Positions 11,431 through 23,514 of a stretch of 64,000 nucleotides of DNA are shown in pieces (position 1 is the stretch's first letter; each line of letters opens with the position of its first letter). Both the position numbers and the translations under genes were made by a program. The stretch lies in the NCBI GenBank assembly GCA_037951105.1, contig JBAMJV010003045.1, positions 1 to 64,000 of the forward strand. Reading direction: 5' to 3'. This DNA is from Echinarachnius parma (taxonomy: Eukaryota; Echinodermata; Echinoidea; Clypeasteroida; Echinarachniidae). The notes below the pieces were generated by a model. It saw only the letters and a program-made list of their open reading frames with translations. It was not told the DNA's origin and searched no databases.

Positions 11431-11995
11431 TATTGATATTTCAAAAAATCGGGAAAAATTAATGAAACACAAGAAACCAAAGATGTAGCTTTATTTACAT
11501 GATATTTTAAATAATCCAAATTGTAATGATAAAAAAAAAAGAAATAAAAAAAAGAGATTGAGAGAGGCTTGAACTTGAGACCCTGCGTCTCTCAGGCAAC
11601 TTCGCTATCCCATACACTATACGGTACTTCACAGATATTGAAGGGAAATTTATAACATAAATATGTAGCATTCAAGTAGCCTTATTACCCTACATTTTGT
11701 CTTGTTGCCCGACACAGTTCTCTTCAATCTGATGTTTAAATAGCGAAATTTGATGATAAAAATGATCCTTGCATTTGTCCAGGGAAGAGGGATGAATAAT
11801 GTTAACAGTGAATGAATCTTACTGGATAATTTAGGCTGTTTATGTCGAGCGGATGAATAATTATATTACTTAGCCAATTGGTGTGATCAGATTGTTCTAT
11901 CGTAGATGGCGATGTTTCACGTTAGACAACGGGGTACTGACCGTTACTGACTACAATGAGTACTGATAATAATGATAATCATAATGATGATGACG

Positions 11996-12000
<5 letters not shown>
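11431..12000. other. Intron with SINE-like scrap
   Basis: A minus-strand B-box-like GGGTCTCAAGTTCAAGCC occurs at about 11564-11584, followed by A-box-like text to 11625. Nothing else recognised. Confidence 0.4.
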
Positions 12001-12046
<46 letters not shown>

Positions 12047-12047
12047 G
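12001..12047. repeat. (GATA)n microsatellite
   Basis: About twelve GATA units in perfect array, with decayed units to 12063. Confidence 0.95.
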
Positions 12048-12690
12048 TCGATACATAGATAGATGAAATATATAATAGAACTGAGAAAGAAAAATAGATA
12101 TATTTATGTAGAAATATAAATTGATTACTAGATAATCTTGTTAAGAAGAGAAGTAGGCCTACAGTCTATAGAGACGTTAATAATGTAGATCAATCTCGTT
12201 AAGTATGCGAAGGAAAGAATCTGAGAGCATAATAACTAGATACATATGTAAAATGCAATTAAGAAAAAAGTCTACAAACAAACGTGATTTTAAAATATGC
12301 CCTTTTAAATGATAAAATAATGATCAACAACTGTTCTATCTCGGGTAATATTGATCCCGGAACTTATTGACAAAAACTCTACTACTTTGAATGTTAATTT
12401 GTAGGCCTATATTATATCTTTGCTTAATTTGTCAATTTGCTAATTATCCAGTTCATGGAACCTTTTCATTGCTCACAACCAATTACTATCATTAAAAAGG
12501 AACGCTGTGACCGTGACATTAATCATCAAGTCCGAGGCAAGACCAATCAAAAAGAAAGACAAGACATTTAATAAAAATGTACTTCAATGTTATGATCCTC
12601 GTATCCTAATGGTTCAACAAGTCTGTCGTATTTTGTGGCATGACATATTTAGCCAGAAAGACTCCATAATTGGCATCCCCTATTGCAGTG

Positions 12691-12715
12691 GTGGGGGGGG
12701 GGGGGGGGGGGGAGG
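12691..12715. repeat. Poly-G run
   Basis: Run of G broken once by A. A short (AATC)n array follows at about 12796-12825. Confidence 0.9.
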
Positions 12716-13442
12716 GAGGTCTGTGGCTAGTTGAAGTGCCAACTGCACTAGCAATGGACATACAGTACAAATTGTACATAAGGTATAGACAATATATCAA
12801 TCAATCAATCAATCAATCAATCAATTTTCAATCAATTTATTTATCTATTTTGTTTTTATTTATTGAAGTAGCATTTTGTCAATTCACCCCCGTTATAAAA
12901 GTATTAAATGAGTAATTTGCAGGATTATTGAGTCAGCTAGCTAGGGCCGGGTTTGGATTTTCATGAGGGAGCGCATGTTATAGATGACTGCAGAGCTAGA
13001 TAGAGGTATTTCTATAATTGCATAACTAGCAGAGAGACCTGGCAGATCAGAGGCTGTTACGATACGCCATCTGCGGCAACGAAAGTTATTCGGAGTTAAA
13101 AAGGCCAGGCTTTAACAGTAGATAGAAAGGCAGTTAGTTTTCAGTCTAGTTATCTGTTTTTTAACATTGTTTATCACGTTTTGAAGACTGTTACCATGGA
13201 TATGTATTTTACCACAATATCAAGGATGTGTTTGACCTGTGCAAGTTCATTTGGAGGCGTTTGAGTAATGCAGACCTCAGTCATTTTGGTAATGTACACA
13301 TGATAGTCAATGAATGAAAGTGAATGATGATGACTCGCGTACTGTTGTTGTACAGTGCGTGTATGATGGCGCTGGGTGCAGGATTGTATCCACGATGTGT
13401 AGACCCAGATGTCAGGATTCATCTACAGTACAATGACAAGTT

Positions 13443-13829
13443 GCGTGTGTGTGTGGGTGTGTGTGTATGTATGTATGTATGTATGTGTGCGTGCGTGTGT
13501 GCGCGCGTGTGTGTGTGTCGTGTGTGCTTGCTATGTGTGTGTGTGTGTGTGTGTGCCTGTGTGCAAGCGCGCCCATGTGTACGTATGTGTGTGCGCGTGC
13601 GTGCGCACGTGTTGTTTGTATGTGTGTGCGTGCGCGCGTGTGTGTGTGTGTGTGTGTCGTGTGTGCTTGCTGTGTGTGCGCGTGCGTGTGCGCGCCCGTG
13701 TGTATGTGTGTGTTTGTTGTTTGTATGCGTGTGCGCGTATGTGTGTGTGTATGTATGTATGTATGTATGTATGTGTGTGTGCGTGCGCGCCCGCCCGTAT
13801 GTGTGTGTTTGGGTGTGTGACTGTGTGGG

Positions 13830-13879
<50 letters not shown>

Positions 13880-14016
13880 TGCGTGCGTACGTGCGTGCGT
13901 CCGTGTGTATGTGTGTGTTTGTTTGTTTGTGTATGCGTGTGTGTGAGTGTCGGTATATTTGTTTGCTTGTGTGTGTGTGTCTGTCTGTCTGTCTGTGTGT
14001 TTGTTTGTGTGCGCGC
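13443..14016. repeat. 575-bp GT/GC/GTAT alternating tract
   Basis: Almost uninterrupted alternating purine-pyrimidine sequence: GTGT with GCGC and GTAT blocks. All six frames are open for long stretches only because the repeat lacks stops. This composition favours Z-DNA. Confidence 0.95.
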
Positions 14017-14267
14017 GTAATGATAATTTAGTACGTCCTTAATTGCTTTACAATCTCCACTTTGCTTGTTTCGAAATTTTGTCGAACACGGAAAAAAATC
14101 GAATCTGAGAAAACAAAATTTGACCATCAACAATATGCCCCCAAATCGATTTATATTCGCTAAAACGGCCGTTTATGCCCTTTTAAGGCAATAGGGAAGC
14201 TTTTAAACACTATCGAAAACCAATCTTCGTCGAATCTGCTCGATATTGCTTGAAACGAATACATTTT

Positions 14268-14882
14268 CCCAGATAACAATGCGACGTTGGCGGAACGTAG
14301 TCTATAGTCGGCACCGTCGCGGTTGGAAAAACAACGTTTAGCCAACGTTGGCCTACGGTAAATTCACAACCATATTTTTGCAGTCGGCGAGCTGACGTTA
14401 AAACAACGTTGAGCCGACGTTGGCTGTTGACTGTTGGCAAACTGGTCGGCAAATGTACGTTGAAACAACGTTGGGTGATAGTTAGACGAACAATCATATT
14501 TATATGGTCAAAAAGCAAACGTTGGGCCAACGTTTCGCCTACTACGTTGGATATTGGTTGGCTAGTTGACGTCGTATTAACGTTTGACAAACAACCGCAT
14601 TACGACGGTAGGCAAGCCAACGTAGGGCCAACGTTCACTTATATAGTCGTATGAACGTTGGGGTTTAGTCGGCTCAATGTTGGCTTGACGTCAGAAATAG
14701 CAAAATAAAAAGGTTGGGCAAACGTTGGCGCAACATTGGCAATTGACGTTGGCTTATGGGGGTTGGGCCGACGAGGGCCCAGCGGCAAGAATGACGTGGG
14801 CAAAACGTCACGTTTTGACGTTGGCCCAACATGACCGCCTACATTGGGCCAACGATGGGCCAACGTAGCATTGTTATCTGGG
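14268..14882. mobile_element. 615-bp ACGTTGG-rich element, copy 2
   Basis: Same ends, length and orientation as 10816-11430, and every block I compared reads the same, although the flanks differ. Two neighbouring copies this alike imply recent movement or gene conversion. TA is not seen at the junctions; TT stands on both sides here. Confidence 0.88.
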
Positions 14883-14897
14883 TTAGACATGTATATA

Positions 14898-15607
14898 CAG
14901 TGGAACCTCATTACAATGAGTACCATACCTGCCAACCAGTCCGATTTTGCCATATTTCGTCCGATTTTTTCGTCAAAAAAGGGTGAAAAATCGGACAAGT
15001 ACGATCTTTAAGTCAGAAAAAAAATAAAAAAATTAAAAATCGATGATTATTATTATTATTATTATTATTTTTTTTTCTTCTTCAAAAAGGACATATATGT
15101 CTTTATCATTGAAGTATTGCTCATTCAGTGTGGTCAAATGTTTAAAAATATGGCTAAGATAGCACAAGAGAGCATCTAGAACCCTAAAGCTGGACCCCGG
15201 CAGCAAAGGACTTCGCGCTCCTGATGTGCGCTTTGCGCACGTGATGCGCGCTTCGCTCGCGATGTGCGCTTCGCTCACATGAGAGCAACATTTTTTATTT
15301 TCAAATGTTGGCAGGTATGTGAGTACCCTGGGGCCATGAGAATTACCTTGTTATATCAGGGTGAAATATAAAGAAATAAAAAGAGCTTAAACTATCAAAA
15401 TTACCCATTTATAAGCGGGATTTGTTATATACCATTCCATAAAACTTTAGCGTTTGTTGTGAGAGTCAAATTATTGCAACTATTAGGTAAACAGCCAATC
15501 AGCATGGAGCATAGCAGCTGTTGCCATGGTAGTTAATTGGACACGTACAACAATTGCAAGAAATTTATTAAACGGGGGGCCCAGAGGTCTTTAACAAGGT
15601 CCCACTG
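14898..15607. mobile_element. Pogo/Tc1-like MITE hosting a hAT MITE
   Basis: Ends CAGTGGAACCTCATTA and TTTAACAAGGTCCCACTG with TA on each side (14896-14897, 15608-15609), the ends and target site of pogo-type Tc1/mariner elements. Non-coding. Interrupted by the element at 14925-15319. Confidence 0.75.
14925..15319. mobile_element. hAT-type MITE nested in the pogo-like MITE
   Basis: Ends ATACCTGCCAAC / GTTGGCAGGTATG with an 8-bp target duplication TGAGTACC at 14917-14924 and 15320-15327. The 8-bp duplication is the hAT signature. Contains an (ATT)n run and TGCGCTTCGCTC repeats. Confidence 0.85.
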
Positions 15608-15617
15608 TATTGCTGAG

Positions 15618-15690
15618 GAACAAGTGGAGGGCATGCATTGGTATGTTTCCAACTTATGACATCCTGATTGCCATGCTCACTCCATACGTA
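15618..15690 (-). repeat. SINE fragment related to 10740-10815
   Basis: Minus-strand GCATGGCAATCAGGATGTCA and the following GGAAACATACC align with the SINE piece at 10740-10815. Only the tail half is present. Confidence 0.45.
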
Positions 15691-15695
15691 CATAC

Positions 15696-15821
15696 CTGAG
15701 CAGTGGCAGAGATTTCTTCCTTCTGTTGAGTCAATTGGTCCATGGCAGCCGAAGTCTGCTGCAGGGTCTCTATGTCCCTGACTTCAATCTGTTGTAGGTT
15801 TGTAAGGATTGTCTCTCTAGC
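15696..15821 (-). CDS. Polycystin/REJ-like exon e12
   Basis: 42 codons, phase 0 both ends; acceptor TTTCACAG|GCT, donor CAG|GTATGT. Reads ARETILTNLQQIEVRDIETL followed by QQTSAAMDQLTQQKEEISATAQ, a Gln-rich helix with possible coiled-coil character. It matches the region between REJ and GPS in polycystin-1-like proteins. Confidence 0.82.
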
Positions 15822-15868
15822 CTGTGAAATGGAATGAAGGGAATTACGTAAGAATGTAAATGTGTTAT

Positions 15869-17937
15869 TGTTACACCCCTATGGTGTGTAGGGATGGTTG
15901 CTTGTTAAAAACTAACAAGAATCCTAAATCTGGAAATAATGATACGGGGAGAAACAGTTCAGTACAGGTGTTCTTCGTGCGCAATCAAGATTCAGAATGG
16001 CACATTTATTATCTCAATAATAAATGTCAATCAATAATAGAAATCATAATACAATAACAATATCGCATGAGTAAACACTCTCAAAATTATGTTTCCATAT
16101 AGTTATCATAACTGATATATAACCATCACCATTAATTTCGCACATCTCGTATATCACACTTCTTAATCATTTCATCCTTAAGTGTGTTTCTTTCTAAAGT
16201 GACTAAATACTAACAATGAATGTGCTATATACATCAACAAGTTACAAAATACGTTATATACAACTATACACTCTTGTCTAATTCCCATAAACATGCATCA
16301 TGTTTATATTAAAGTCTAACATATTCCATTTAAACCGCTTACTAAATCAATACGACTTCAACTTGTAAATCCGTTCATAAATATCTGTATTCTAAAAGAT
16401 TCCAAACTAATAATAGTTATAGTTAGATTATTATTAATTTAACATGATTAACTAAGCTAACACAATAACAATTATCTGGAAACTCTATATAATAACCAAG
16501 TGCCAGATAATATATTTAATATTATATTATTAAATAGAACCGAATATTAACTTTATGAAATAATGTTAACCCTTCAGTATGATATATTAAATCACTAAAC
16601 TAATCATTAGAACTAACAGTGGCTTTTAAATCCAAACATCAAAATGGCTACTTGAATTTATATAACAGCTATATAAATTGACAAGACTTAAACAAAGAAT
16701 TCCTGTTACGTAGTTATTCTATATTCCAGGCACTTTGAATTACTATCCTAAGCTAAACTAGCAGTGTGTACATTTAGTATAAATATAATACAAAAGAATA
16801 TACTACATGGGTCTGATCTCCAAGACTACACTCTGGGCATTTCCTTAATAAAGTGAGGAAGACAAACCACAGGTATCTTTGTATATAAAGCCCTGAATAT
16901 CTCTCTTTTAATCCAATATCCTCTTCTTTGAGCGACTGGAGTTACTTAACCCATTTCATATCATAGATTAAAGCAGCTTATATACAAGTCTAATCTACAC
17001 AAACTATGTACAACTGGTTTGGCTTGTTTCACACACACACAATCATAAGTTTGGGAGAACACACAGTATAAGTATTATAAGTCCCGTTCACATCGAACTC
17101 TCAAAGTTAATCTTCACCGCTCACAAGCTGTTAGCAAATCATGCTATATCTCTTCATGCAACAGTATATAACTTATAACTTACTTATTCGAAACTTGTAT
17201 TTCTCTATACTTACTTCATACGTCAGATGTCAATAATTATTCAATATATAATTATTACTAACATAATAAACTTACACAATAGAATCTTCTCAATATTCAC
17301 CAAGTTATAGAGTAACTATAGCTTTTCACAAACTCTTCTCTCGCACTCAATTAGTCTCACAAACTCTTTTCTCTCTCTCATAATTCTACTACTACTAGTT
17401 TATATCTCATTCATTTAACAAAGTGTATGAATGAACTTCAACATAGTCACCTTCACATCATAACATACAATGTGTACAATTTATAATGATATAATGCTAC
17501 AAAGATAGAAATAATATTGTCTTACCTGGAAATAATGATACGGGGAGAAACAGTTCAGTACAGGTGTTCTTCGTGCGCAATCAAGATTCAGAATGGCACA
17601 TGGAAACACTTGCTGACCAGTTCCTGCTCTTTATCTCCAGGTTATCATATTTCTGCTGGTACTCTATACAAAGGCTAGGGGAATTAATCCTATAGCGTTT
17701 GGTCCAGTGCAGATCTTCTTTGTCCTTACTGGGAGCATCAAGCTCACATAAACTTACTTGACAAAGAAAGGGTTGGGGCTAGGGGGTGGGGATTAAACTA
17801 ATAAAATGGAGTGGACATTTATTCATGAACCATAGTATACATGCTATATTCCAATACAGAGCTATATTGGGTTTATTCTGTATTTTCCAATATATGGCTA
17901 TATTATAACATGGGACTATTCTAATAGGGGTATAACA
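15869..17937 (-). repeat. 3' LTR of the Gypsy element
   Basis: 2069 bp, TG...CA ends, same length as the other LTR at 24891-26959 and identical in the blocks compared. TTAT precedes it (15865-15868). A 76-bp block near one end (15930-16005) is repeated near the other (17526-17601). A purine tract (GGAGGGGGAAGG on the minus strand) abuts it at 17938-17949. Confidence 0.93.
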
Positions 17938-18708
17938 CCTTCCCCCTCCAAAAAAAATAAATGTCCGCTGGATATCTAACAATATCATAACCAAACAAAA
18001 GCAAAAAAAATCTGGATATCAATCCAACCTATATCACTGAAATCCTACCACTTGTTACATCTGTGTAATAATTTATTACAATCATTCTATATAAATCTAC
18101 CAATACTAGTAACTAAGTCAGAGTGTATACGGTTCCAACTCAGATCTATAGACCTTTAATACTAGCTTGATAGAAAGAGAATCACATCTCCAATAAAACA
18201 ATTATAACGCAATGAATGAGTCATGTCTTGTGAGAAACGCTTTTGTACAACATAAATATCAGTTGTCTTATGCTACAAAAGTTATCTCCTTTCTTAATAC
18301 ACTGCGCAGTGCTTCTTCATCTAGACTCATCCCTGCTACTGGTCAGGAATCTTAAAATCTTATTAACATATTATTTCAACCTGCCTATGAACTATTCAAT
18401 TAAACATAATGTTCTTTGCAAGCTCTGACTGTTCATTCACTTTCCAACCGTCGACTGGTGACGTAGCTTCAGAGCTATTCCCATGCTTCTAGTCATCTCC
18501 TTCCTTCACGCTGCAAGTACGCTCTCACCATCAGCCCATTTCGGTGCGGTGACCTCTCTTGCGCGATTCGTGACGTTCAGCATTCACCAGTTTAGTGTCC
18601 TTCGTTGAGAAGTAAATTGTCTTTAATGACTCACTGTGTGTCGGCTTGATTGGCACACACCGAAGTTCAGTATGAACACAGGTCATGTCCACACTATTCT
18701 GAGAGTCA

Positions 18709-21700
18709 CTAATACAAACCTGCAGGTGCCCGCAGATCAGGCATCCATGTAGCTCCCGGCATCACAGTTGGTGGTCCCCTCAGTGATGACTGAAAGTGCC
18801 CGTGTTGCTGCGTTGCCAGTCCGAATGGCTGCATTGCTGGGATCACCATCTGCGATGTAGTACTCAGTCGCTGTAGCGTCGGACCCAGTGTCTGCGGTGT
18901 CGGATTCAGCGGCTGCGATGTCGGTCCCATCATCGGCTGCGATGTCGATCCCATCATTGGCGTTGTCGGCCCCAGTGGCGGCTGCACTTTGGAGACTGGT
19001 AGTGGGGGGTCCCACTGCACCTGGCCTGAGGGTGGGTTGGATGATGGATACTGAGAAGACATAGCATGTTGAGGAGGATAAGGCATTGGAAAGGTCTGGG
19101 GCATGAAAGGGGCAACATAAGGCTTATTAGGATGTAGGGGGACGAACTGATGCTGGTCGTTCACTACAGCTGGGATGTGCATCAGGTTTGGTTGGATTTG
19201 TTGCAGGGTAGGGCCTCCTAGGTTGTCATAGGTCAGCCATGAAGGAGGTTGGCGGCGTCGGGGAGGTAATGGTGGGTTGGGTTGCTGCTGCAAGGGAGTG
19301 TCATCTCGTTGTTCAATTGATGGTGGAGTCACACTAGCCCTTCTATCTTGCTGTCCGTCATCAGTCACTTGTGGGGGTGGGGGTGTAGGTTGCACTGTCT
19401 CCGCCAGGTTGTTATTATCTGAAGATAGCTCATCATCTGAGGTAGGGGTTTCAACCGATGCATCACTTTCAGTTAGCTGGTGTTGAAAACCTGTTCTCCT
19501 TGTTGCTTCCCGATAATACATTTCTTCATCTGACGATTCTGCAGATGACAGTGACTTGTGGGAGGGTAGGGTTTTATTGGCTCCGGTTCTTCGCCGGGAT
19601 GGGGCCTTAACATCTGTTTCCTTGGGTTGCTCTACGTCCGAAACTGGAAAACCAGTACATGGTAACAGCATGTTGCGATGGAGGACTCTTGCCGGACCAG
19701 ACCCATTCTCACGAACTACTTCGTAGACCGGCAAGTCATTCCCTATCCTCTTTACTACCTGGTAAACTTCCTGTTCCCAATAGGGCTGGAGCTTGTTTGG
19801 GCCTGGAACGCGCTTATGGTTGCGGACAAGGACTCGATCACCTTTGTCAAGTGGGAGACTTGGCCGTTTCCCATCTTTCCTTCCCCTGGAGGTGCTCTTC
19901 TCCGCATTCCGTCGGGCTAAGGTGTATGCTTCCTGCATCTCATCCTTCCATCTGTTACAGAAGTCAGCATGTGTCACCTTGCCATCCTCCTTTTCTCCTT
20001 CCAGTTGGAAGACCAGATCAATGGGAAGCCTCGGTTCCCGCCCGTACATTAGGAAGAATGGGGAAAACCCGGTCGCTTCCGATTTTGTGCAGTTGTATGC
20101 ATGTACAACCTTGGGGAGATGGTCTTTCCAATTGGCCTTTTCGGTAGAAGTTAGGGTGCGCAGCATGGACAGTAGGGTACGGTTGAATCGTTCCACCTGC
20201 CCGTTCCCTTCTGGGTGGTAGGGGGTAGTTCTGGAGTGCTTGATGTTGGCCAGCATCTCCAATCGGCGGAACAACCGATTTTCAAACTCTCCTCCCTGGT
20301 CATGATGGATCCGCTGAGGAAAACCGAACTGCAGGATGAAGTTGTTAAAGATTTTATCCGCAACGGTTTTTGCTGACTTGTTCCTGGTGGGGTATGCTTG
20401 AGCCAATTTGGTAAAGTGGTCCATCACTACCAAAATATACTCGTACCCACCCTTGGACTTCTCCAGATGGAGAAAGTCGATGGAGACAAGTTCAAGCGGC
20501 TGAGTGCTGGTGATACTAGTCATTGGTGCCCTGATCTGTCTTGCTGGTTTCTTGTTCTTCAGGCAACTGCACCTAGATGTGATGAATTTTGTAATGTCAC
20601 CTTCCATCCCTGACCAGTAAAACCGCTCCCTCGCCAACTGCGTCACTCTCTCCGGTCCAAGGTGGCCCATGTTGACATGCAGCTCTTGGTACACCAGTTG
20701 CTTGTATTTGTCAGGTAGAACCAGTTGATTTCGTGTGGCAGTTTTCCGACGTAGAATTCCTTGATTGTCTACCACAAGTCGGTTCCATTCGTGGAGCAGC
20801 TTTTGGACTTCTTTTGTTGTTTTTCTCCGTTCTTTGGGGGATAATTGTGTTCCTCTTTCCTTTAGGTCCAGGATAACGGAGATGGTGGGGTCCTTCTTCT
20901 GGGAAGTTTGTATTTCTCCTGTTGTAAGCTGAGGTAGTCCCGCAGAAATGTGAACACTGGACACTTGGGCTGGGATGGCTTCTGCGCCGGAAAGAGCCAT
21001 GTTCCAGGGCACCTCCTTGTTTACCTGAACTCCATGGTGCACTGCCTGTATGATTGGTTCGGTGATCTCCTCTGAGTACCCGGTCATGTCTGGAACAGTG
21101 AGTGGTTCCCGCGAGAGCGTATCAGCATCACCATTCTTCTTTCCTGGACGGTACTTAATGCTGAAATGGAAATCAGCCAGTTCCCCAACCCATCTCATAC
21201 CAGTGGCGTTCAGCTTGGCAGAGGTTAGTACATAGGTGAGGGGGTTATTGTCGGTGAATATGACGAAGGGTGGAGAGTAGTACAGATAATCTCGGAACCG
21301 CTCACACACCGCCCATTTCAACGCCAGGAACTCAAGTTTTCCCGAGTGTAGGTGATAGTTCTTCTCTGCCGGAGTGAGGGAACGAGAAGCGTAGGCTATC
21401 ACTCTCAACTTGTTGTCCTGCTCCTGGTACAGCACTGCTCCCAGCCCTTCATGGGATGCATCGGTATGCACTACGAAGGGTTTTTCGAAGTCTGGGTAGG
21501 CCATGATGGGGGCTTGAAGAAGGCTGTCTATCAGGGATGTAATGGCTGAGCGATGGCACTCTTTCCACTCGATGGGTGTACTTGAAGGAAGGGAGTTGGA
21601 TGTCTTCTGTTTGGTGTATTTCTTCTTGTCTGGCTTGAGTTGTGTCTTGTCGATTGATAGGAGTTGGTACAAACAAGCAGCTCGTCGAGAGAAATTGGGA

Positions 21701-23514
21701 ATATATCTCCGATAATATCCCACCAGTCCGAGCAGCTTGCGCAGATCTCCCACTGTGGCTGGTGTTTTCTCCTTAAGCATGCGTACCGCCTCTGTATCGT
21801 TTGGATCAGCCTGATGACCATGTGCCGATACTATCCTACCTAGATATTTCACCTGGCTTTGGAAAAACTTGCATTTGGCTGGCTTTAGCTTGATGCCTTT
21901 CTCCTTTAGCCGACACAGGACTTTCTGTAGGTGGGCGACATGGTCATCGAAGGTTGGGCTGTAGATCAGGATGTCGTCTAGATAAACTGTGCAGATCTCT
22001 CCACTCAGGTCATCTAGACAACCTTCCATACAACGCTGGAAAACAGCAGGGGCATTGGTTAGTCCAAACGGGATGCGGTTCCATTCGTAAAGGCCCCATG
22101 GCGTGATGAAGGCAGTAAGGCGTTTACTGTCTTCTGCCATGAACCCCTGGTGGTAGGCCTTACCCTGATCCAGCGTTGTGAACCACGCATTTCCGCCCAG
22201 GCTGTCCAGTACTTCTTGGATACGGGGGATTGGTTGTCGGTCTGGAATAGTTTTCTGATTGAGTTGGCGGTAGTCAATGCAGAGTCTCAGTGTTCCATCC
22301 TTTTTCCTGACACAGACCACGGGTGAAGAATATGGCGAGCTGGACTTTCGGACCCATCCCTTCTCCAGCAGATTGGCCACATAATCCTTCACTTCTCGGA
22401 ACAATGGGCGTGGAACAGCCATGTAAGTCCTTTGAACAGGTGTTGGATCATTGAGACTGATGTTCATATGAAGATCTGGAATAGATCCGATGTCTTCATC
22501 TCCCATCGAGAAAACATCACGCTCTGCGTCTAACACACCAATGATTTTATCTCGTTGTTGTGGTGACAAGTGTCCCAGGTCGAATTTGTCATGGAAGGAT
22601 TGGGTAGGTGGGTCAGTAGTTACTTGATTAACCTTGGTGTTCTGAGTCTCATTGGTTGGGATGTGGTGGTGAACGGATGAAATTCCATGTAGGTGCCCAA
22701 GGACTGTCTTCTTTGGTAACACAATAGGACGAGATGAAGTATTGGTGACCAGGACTTGCACTCTGCACGAACTTCCACGTTTCACTTCCACCAGGAATGG
22801 GTCTATGCACAGGCCAGCATCAAACAATGGGTTCTCCTCGTCAGGCTCGAAAAGGCAGCGGGTCTTCCCTAGAGCACCGGAATGGATCCGGCACGGAACC
22901 TTATGACTTTTGCCAGGTGGTAGCACTGTTACCTTGTTCACTCTGGCCATCGGACATGCATCGATTTGGGCGGCCTCAAGTGTACTGATGATGCTGCTTA
23001 CCATCTCAGGAGGACTACTCATCGCTGATACTAGGGCTCGGTGTATTGCATCGGGGGAGGAAGAAGGGTGGTTGATCAGGGATTCAATGACGTTATAGCC
23101 AAGGATAGCATCCTCACTGATGGTGTGGTCTCCTACTACCAGAAAAGGGACTTGGATCTCTGCAGCTCCACTGCCATCAATCTGGACTGGTAGTTCAACA
23201 TATCCGCTGAAAGGGAGATTGGTACCATTTGCTGCTGACAATTGTAGATCCTGGTCTTGGAGGAGATGTGAAATTGGTTGAACTTGTTTGTGAGGGAGGG
23301 AGTCTTTAAGCCAGGAGCTGGAGATCAGGGAAACTTGGGCTCCAGTATCCCATAATACATGCGTTTTTCGCCCTTGGAGTAGACAATGAAGCATGCATTT
23401 TTTTCCTACCAGTTTCGCTACCTTGGTCTGAGATCGGGATGGGAAACTGGTTCTGATGTCTACATGTGGCTTGTAATGCTGCTTGGGACTTACTGGTTGG
23501 TTCCCGGTGGGCAC
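18709..23514 (-). CDS. pol: Gypsy pol polyprotein
   Basis: 1601-residue frame. Landmarks in order: aspartic protease DTGA near residue 56; reverse transcriptase with YLDDIL near 510; RNase [14 protein letters not shown] near 686; integrase with an HHCC finger near 948-985, DFLHLEK near 1010, [10 protein letters not shown] near 1073 and GQVERFNRT near 1105; a Pro/Gln-rich tail from about 1330. It overlaps the end of gag by 25 bp in the -1 frame. Elements of this family commonly use -1 frameshifting to make Gag-Pol. The start shown is only the first Met of the open frame. Confidence 0.95.
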   Translation of the reverse strand: MPTGNQPVSPKQHYKPHVDIRTSFPSRSQTKVAKLVGKKCMLHCLLQGRKTHVLWDTGAQVSLISSSWLKDSLPHKQVQPISHLLQDQDLQLSAANGTNLPFSGYVELPVQIDGSGAAEIQVPFLVVGDHTISEDAILGYNVIESLINHPSSSPDAIHRALVSAMSSPPEMVSSIISTLEAAQIDACPMARVNKVTVLPPGKSHKVPCRIHSGALGKTRCLFEPDEENPLFDAGLCIDPFLVEVKRGSSCRVQVLVTNTSSRPIVLPKKTVLGHLHGISSVHHHIPTNETQNTKVNQVTTDPPTQSFHDKFDLGHLSPQQRDKIIGVLDAERDVFSMGDEDIGSIPDLHMNISLNDPTPVQRTYMAVPRPLFREVKDYVANLLEKGWVRKSSSPYSSPVVCVRKKDGTLRLCIDYRQLNQKTIPDRQPIPRIQEVLDSLGGNAWFTTLDQGKAYHQGFMAEDSKRLTAFITPWGLYEWNRIPFGLTNAPAVFQRCMEGCLDDLSGEICTVYLDDILIYSPTFDDHVAHLQKVLCRLKEKGIKLKPAKCKFFQSQVKYLGRIVSAHGHQADPNDTEAVRMLKEKTPATVGDLRKLLGLVGYYRRYIPNFSRRAACLYQLLSIDKTQLKPDKKKYTKQKTSNSLPSSTPIEWKECHRSAITSLIDSLLQAPIMAYPDFEKPFVVHTDASHEGLGAVLYQEQDNKLRVIAYASRSLTPAEKNYHLHSGKLEFLALKWAVCERFRDYLYYSPPFVIFTDNNPLTYVLTSAKLNATGMRWVGELADFHFSIKYRPGKKNGDADTLSREPLTVPDMTGYSEEITEPIIQAVHHGVQVNKEVPWNMALSGAEAIPAQVSSVHISAGLPQLTTGEIQTSQKKDPTISVILDLKERGTQLSPKERRKTTKEVQKLLHEWNRLVVDNQGILRRKTATRNQLVLPDKYKQLVYQELHVNMGHLGPERVTQLARERFYWSGMEGDITKFITSRCSCLKNKKPARQIRAPMTSITSTQPLELVSIDFLHLEKSKGGYEYILVVMDHFTKLAQAYPTRNKSAKTVADKIFNNFILQFGFPQRIHHDQGGEFENRLFRRLEMLANIKHSRTTPYHPEGNGQVERFNRTLLSMLRTLTSTEKANWKDHLPKVVHAYNCTKSEATGFSPFFLMYGREPRLPIDLVFQLEGEKEDGKVTHADFCNRWKDEMQEAYTLARRNAEKSTSRGRKDGKRPSLPLDKGDRVLVRNHKRVPGPNKLQPYWEQEVYQVVKRIGNDLPVYEVVRENGSGPARVLHRNMLLPCTGFPVSDVEQPKETDVKAPSRRRTGANKTLPSHKSLSSAESSDEEMYYREATRRTGFQHQLTESDASVETPTSDDELSSDNNNLAETVQPTPPPPQVTDDGQQDRRASVTPPSIEQRDDTPLQQQPNPPLPPRRRQPPSWLTYDNLGGPTLQQIQPNLMHIPAVVNDQHQFVPLHPNKPYVAPFMPQTFPMPYPPQHAMSSQYPSSNPPSGQVQWDPPLPVSKVQPPLGPTTPMMGSTSQPMMGPTSQPLNPTPQTLGPTLQRLSTTSQMVIPAMQPFGLATQQHGHFQSSLRGPPTVMPGATWMPDLRAPAGLY

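Noticed and set aside
10791-11519. Frames of 80-126 codons on both strands, repeated at 14210-14998
   Set aside because: They are incidental frames of the 615-bp element, overlapping on both strands and built from the ACGTTGG word.
13324-14133. Long Cys/Val-rich and Thr/His-rich open frames
   Set aside because: All are readings of the GT/GC tract; no stop can occur in the repeat.
15860-16057. 65-codon frame found in both LTRs
   Set aside because: Part of the LTR; identical because the LTRs are, with no homology or codon structure.
19659-20221. Plus-strand frames of 142-162 codons
   Set aside because: Antisense to the integrase part of pol; no motif of their own.
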